From Boesenbergia rotunda (Eukaryota; Streptophyta; Magnoliopsida; Zingiberales; Zingiberaceae), in contig JAGFNQ010004002.1 in assembly GCA_024364735.1 (NCBI GenBank), positions 165,174 to 229,173 of the forward strand: a stretch of DNA of 64,000 nt, read 5' to 3'. The notes under the pieces were generated by a model, which was not told the DNA's origin, searched no databases, and was given only the letters and a program-made list of their open reading frames with translations. The translations under genes were made by a program, and so were the position numbers. Shown in pieces: positions 59,321 to 64,000 of this stretch. Every line of letters starts with the position of its first letter. Position 1 is the first letter of the stretch.

Positions 59321-60540
59321 TTACTGAAAAAAATTAGGGGGAAAAATGACTCTTACCACTATAATATCTCTACTCCTCTGTGGGATGCTCAGGATCCTGT
59401 GTCTCCTGAGACTCAAAACGATGGGCGGGAGCGGGAGCGGCTGACATCTGTGTATCGGAGCGTCAATACGAGGGGCGGGAATGGCTGGCATCTGTGTCAT
59501 CGGCGATAAGGTAGCTGCAAAAGCTTGCATATGACGTAATATATTATCAGTATTTGCTTGGCGAGCCCGCAAATCTCTCAACTCAGCATCCCTCGCAGCG
59601 TCCCTCTGAGCCCACTCTGCATTCCTCTGAGCCCACTCTGCGCTTGTCTTAGCCCATTCTGCGTCCCTCCCGGCACACGTCGACTCTATCGACGTGAGTC
59701 GAGTCCGCAGGGCTTCATTTTCCTCCCGCAACTGTCGAACCTCACTAGAGGTAGAGGAGGAGGATGGTGGACGACCCCTAACCCCTGGAGCTCTCATCTG
59801 ATCATATGTAACCTTTGCCTGAGAGCCCAGGCCGTAGCAGGCGGTCTTCCTCTTCCCACCGACGACATCAAAGTAAATCCAATTCACATCGTCGGTGGAA
59901 AGAGGCTGTGCATCGTCCCCCTCTGCAGCAGGCTGAGACGCCTGTGCCTCAGAAACTCTAGTGGTCATTGCTTCCTGTGAAATAAAAAATTTAATTAGTC
60001 TATATAAAATGTCAAAACAAATAAAATATAATAAATACACTTACATTGATTGCTAGGGAGCGACGATCGACAAAAGACCCATCTTTTTTCTTGTGGGTCT
60101 TGCTGAATAACTCCCAACTAGTGGGAGGTCTCTGTAGCTCAGCAGCCTGTAAAAACAAAATAAAAAGTACTAAATGCCTTTAATATATCCACAAAAACAT
60201 ACTAATTTAATAACCAAAATAAAAAGTACTTACCAAATCACTGGCATGCTGGACAATGGAACGGGATCCAGCAGTGTGCTTCGTCGATCCCGTGCTGGGC
60301 CCCGCAACCTCTGAATTGCGATTGCCTCGAGCAATCGCAGCATTCTCTTTCCAGTGCGGGCCATCCCAGACAGCTCGCCATGCTGCCCAAATCGGCTCAG
60401 GACCTCTGTAGGCCTTTCAGCCTTCCTTCTCCATTTATAGAGCATGTCCCTGTACAATTTGGAGCAGTAGGCATTCCAAGTCTTCTTGAATTGCTCCTCC
60501 GCACCCTCCTCCCAGGTGTACCTTTTCTGTAAAAAAAATT
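59321..60540 (-). pseudogene. CACTA ORF1-like gene (Transposase_24 type), fragmented
   Basis: Read from right to left, 60540-60232 shows FKKTWNAYCSKLYRDML, and then in another frame WAAWRAVWDGPHWKENAAI and HTAGS, the tryptophan-rich and NR...HTGGS-like pattern of plant En/Spm ORF1 proteins (PF03004). 60130-60050 shows ELFSKTHKKKDGSFVD. 59971-59321 encodes a coiled-coil-like part with repeated EWAQRNAEWAQRDAARD and LREENEALRTRL. The frame change near 60410 and missing parts suggest decay, although introns could explain some breaks. Confidence 0.65.
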
Positions 60541-61070
60541 TTATATGGTTAGTATGAAAAAAATTATAATATCAAATTAAATATACATGTAAAATACTTA
60601 CTAAAAACTCTCCATAATAGAATGATTCAAATCATCTCAATATGACCCCATGTAGTCGCAGGTGACAGTCTTTCTTTAAATTTTTTAGATATATAAGATG
60701 ACACCTGATGCCCATCAGGTGAGAAACTGTAGGAAAAAAATGAAATATATTAGCAAATTCTGTCAGAAAATATATACAAAGAATAGGTATACCTGTCACC
60801 GACGACTGTAAGTATAATCCGCTGATCACGGGGTGCAGCCATGGAACCTGATTAAGAGGATATAGTTTAGGCAGATAAGCAGAATAGGTAAAACATTCAA
60901 ATGAGACATATTAGAGACAAATGGAAACGTGCACTAATGAAGAATGTTAAATATAAGCAAATGGATAATCAAGCATCGTATAAACTTGTTCAATACAAGC
61001 AACATGATCTAAATTAACAACTCATCTTAATACAAACTCTGATTAGTTAATATTGTTCAATACATCTAAC

Positions 61071-61724
61071 TCATCCTAATCTGATGGAAACTAAATTAAC
61101 ATGCAAGTTTTCATCGCTTGAATCCGTTGATACATTGACCTCCTCACTGCTAGATATTTCACCATCATCAATTTCCTCGTCAGAGACATTCTCATCTATA
61201 AGTAATTGAGATATTGATTGTATTTCTGAATCAACTGAGTTGATTATAACTTCTTCATTTTGATAAGCATCGGAGTTTTGGATAGTAATTGTATTTGGCA
61301 TTTCAATTGTTGACCTAGGCTTCGTTTGACATTACAGCAAGCCATTCACTAGGGCGTCTTCTCTTAGTTGGGTACTCCAATAAAATACTTGACCAGCTTG
61401 CACCGCAAAAATGAAAGGTTCGAACTTGTTGAATCTTTTGCTTGAATTAACCTCGACTAAATTGTATAACCGATGTTTCCTTGTGCCCGTCCTTGGTGTT
61501 GGATCATACCAAGAACACCTGAATAGTACACATCTTTTGAAAGGCAACGCTGGGTATTCAACTTCGATAATTTCCTCTAGCTTGCCATAATAGTCAAATT
61601 CATTATCATTATTGTTTGTTGATCCTTTGACACTGATGCCAGAATTATACGTTACCATCCCTGAATCACGTTGGCTCACATGAAATCTGTAGCCATTCAC
61701 ATAATAACCCGAGTAGACTGTCAC
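61071..61724 (-). pseudogene. CACTA TNP2 C-terminal part (DUF4216)
   Basis: The minus-strand frame at 61724-61332 matches the DUF4216 domain that ends many CACTA transposases: NGYRFHVSQRD, VTYNSGISVKG, YYGKLEEIIEVEY and CSWYDPTPRTGTR. A further frame (61301-61071) is Asp/Glu/Ser-rich and may be the acidic tail. It is joined to the TNP2 core only through frame changes. Confidence 0.8.
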
Positions 61725-62087
61725 AGTACGAAGAGGTCCAAATGCGAGATTTTTAATTCTGTCGTCTTTACATTTGAAATTCTGTCATCGTTGACCTATA
61801 ATAGTGGTGGGTGATCAAATTAGATTAACAAGTAATCAAGAATTGTTTAAAAAAAAAAGTATATTAACTCACTTACATATATTTGAAACCAAAAAGCAAA
61901 TTCTTCTTCTATCTTTTGATCTACCTCATTTGCACATATCGATGGATTTTGAATGTACAACTGTTCTTGGTATAACCTGACATATAAGTTCATTTGATAT
62001 CGTACTAGAAATTTGATTATATCATTTGATATTAATTTCATTACAACAAGAGATAATACCTTAGGTATGGTTTGACATCTTCACAGT

Positions 62088-64000
62088 TTAAGAGGATATA
62101 TGTCTGGCGGCATGATATTCTCTGTCATTTAACCGTCTAGATAGAGTTGAACCCATGCTCTTCCAGGATACTTGAAGATAGAAAGAATGTCGGGTCAACT
62201 GATGGAATGTCATCTGATTGCGTGGACACTTTCGATGTCTGGTTTTCACATTTTCAGCAAAGTAATAGGAGCAAAATGAACTTGCTTCTTCAACCAGATA
62301 TGCATTACATATTGATCCCTCAACTCTTGCTTTGTTACGCACATTATTCTTTAATTTTCTAAGAACCTTTCAAAGGGATACATCCATCTGTATTGTACAG
62401 GACCACCAACCTGTGCCTCGCTAGGTAAATGAATAGGCAAATGCTCCATTGAATCAAAAAAGCTTGGTGGAAATATTCGCTCAAGCTTACATAGTATTAA
62501 AGGAATCTCTGTCTGAAGGCGTAACATATTGCTACCGTAACAACTCTGGAAGTCAGATTTTGAAAAAAAGGCTTAATTCTGTAAGTGGCTTGCCAAACAT
62601 TATTTGGAAGTAATTCTTGGAAAGCTATTGGAATTAATCTTTGCATAAACACATGACAATCATGACTCTTCATTCCAACCATTTTAGATCTATTGGTATC
62701 CACACAACGAGACATATTAGAGGCATATCCATCTGGAAATTTGATGTTTTTCAACCAAGAACATAATGCTTGCTTACTTTCTTTGTCCAATGTATAACAA
62801 GCCTGGGATATTTACCAGTAGTTTCATTCTGATGCAACTCAGGCCTGCTAACTAATTGTTTCAATTCTTCACGTGATTTTGTTGTATCTTTTGTTTTCCC
62901 ATGCACATTTAAGACAGTATTAATGATGTTATCAAAGAAATTTTTCTCAATATGCATCACATCCAAATTATGACGAATGAGTAAATATTTCCAATATGGA
63001 AGCTCCCAAAAAATACTTCTTTTCCTCCAATCACATTTGTTGACTCTAACAATATACTTGTTGATATCATCTGATCCATCCTGATATACTGGTAGAAATC
63101 CATAACTATCAATTTCATTTAACACTTCTTCGCCTGACATCCCAAATGGAGGTAGCTTCCTAACTACTTCGTTCCTTTTGAAATATTTCTTATTTCTTCT
63201 GAACGGATGCTCAAGAGGTAAAAATTTCCGATGATTATCAAACCATGAAATCTTGCCACTGCATGGCAAAGAAAATGCATCTGACTGACTCATACAATGT
63301 GGACATGCTAACTTTCCAGCTGTGCTCCATCCTGATAACATTGAGTAAGCAGGAAAATCACTAATAGTCCATAACAATGCTGCATGCATTAAAAAGTTTG
63401 ACTTTGTAGCAATGTCATTATGTCTCCGAACCTATATTCCATAAATAATTCAGCTCAGCTATCAAAGGTTGCAAAAAAACATCTATATGCCCTTTTGGAT
63501 TTTGAGGGACCTGGGAATTAAAACAGTAAGAAACATGAATTCATCTTTCATGCACATCCATGGTGGTAAGTTGTATGGTGTTAAGATAACAGGCCACGAT
63601 GAATATTGTTGTCCATAACTTCCAAATGGCTGAAATCCATCTGCAGAAAGTCCAAGTCTGACATTGCGTGGTTCCATAGCAAAGGAAGAAAATGTTGAAT
63701 CTAACTGTTTCCATGCAGGGGAATCACAAGGATGACACATAATATCTCCAATCATGTCTATGGTTTTGATGCCAAATCATATGACTCGCTGTTGCTGCTG
63801 ATGCATACAAACGTTGAAGGTCTAGCAGTCAAAGGAAAATAATACATTACTTTGTAAGGAATATTTTTTCTTCTTCTGATTGATCATGCGAACACCATGT
63901 CTTGTAACGGGGATGGTTGCAGATTTTGCATTCCATCAATTCACTATCTTGGTTCCAAAAGATCATGCAATTATTGACACAACAATGTATCTTCCTCAAC
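62088..64000 (-). pseudogene. CACTA TNP2-type transposase, broken frames
   Basis: Segments in order on the minus strand: a Cys-rich start (MECKICNHPRYKTWCS near 63920), WKQLDSTFSSFAMEPRNVRLGLSADGF (63755-63483; family signature LGLSADGF), MHAALLWTISDFPAYSML with GKLACPHCMSQSDAF (63389-62751), NLDVMHIEKNFFDNIINT, and SHDCHVFMQRLIPIAF (62790-62497). All are typical of TNP2/Transposase_21. The frame moves several times and part of the N-terminus lies outside the window, so it is probably inactive, though introns may account for some breaks. Confidence 0.85.

Larger units (their letters stand above)
57998..64000 (-). mobile_element. CACTA (En/Spm) transposon, one end in window
   Basis: The terminus CACTACAAAAATAAC begins at 57998, preceded by TTA, which may be the 3-bp target duplication. 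Subterminal repeats follow, then minus-strand genes for an En/Spm ORF1-like protein and a TNP2-type transposase. The element runs past the right edge, so at least 6 kb is present. It sits in the 3' end of the copia RNase H sequence. 58440-59320 is AT-rich non-coding DNA with repeats of ACAATCCAAACATT. Confidence 0.92.

Overview
This is nuclear plant DNA. It has split genes with GT/AG introns, LTR retrotransposons and plant-type DNA transposons. GC-rich exons in the NAC, GPAT and zinc-finger genes beside very AT-rich intergenic DNA suggest a monocot, possibly a commelinid such as Zingiberales; that placement is inference only.

Layout. 1-12.5 kb is a retrotransposon graveyard: LTR fragments, a Ty1-copia reverse-transcriptase relic (1785-2392), a decayed SIRE-like copia element on the minus strand (4574-8907), and a second Tork/Angela-like copia element inserted into its integrase (8908-12537). 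The sequence of the second element stops at an ambiguous base (N, 12538). 13.9-25.9 kb holds two complete tandem minus-strand genes for plastid HDS (IspG/GcpE, MEP isoprenoid pathway), each with 19 coding exons and a 5'UTR intron. 26-30 kb is AT-rich DNA with a GC-rich minisatellite inside a putative non-autonomous transposon, and a foldback MITE. 30.5-31.75 kb is a NAP-clade-like NAC transcription factor gene. 32.9-36.7 kb holds another repeat-bearing element, a rearranged TSJT1/DUF3700-like pseudogene and an unidentified relic. 37.36-42.42 kb is a solo LTR (5-bp target duplication ATGAT) split by a 4.1-kb hAT transposon (8-bp duplication GGTCGAGC). 43.17-44.85 kb is an intact cutin-type GPAT (GPAT4/6/8-like) gene, 46.47-47.66 kb a DNAJC28-like (DUF1992) gene, and 50.71-51.50 kb a ZAT-type C2H2 repressor gene. 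51.7-52.7 kb has (TA)n tracts flanking MITE-like sequences. 55-58 kb is a broken copia element whose primer-binding site carries a SINE. From 57,998 to the end is a CACTA (En/Spm) transposon that truncates that copia element.

How the parts relate. The host genes (isoprenoid synthesis, cutin lipid synthesis, transcription factors, a co-chaperone-like protein) do not form a functional cluster. Their neighbourhood is shaped by nested transposon insertions. I found no new biological system. The most notable points are the tandem pair of intact HDS genes, which is usually a single-copy locus, and several cleanly resolved nested insertions with target-site duplications.
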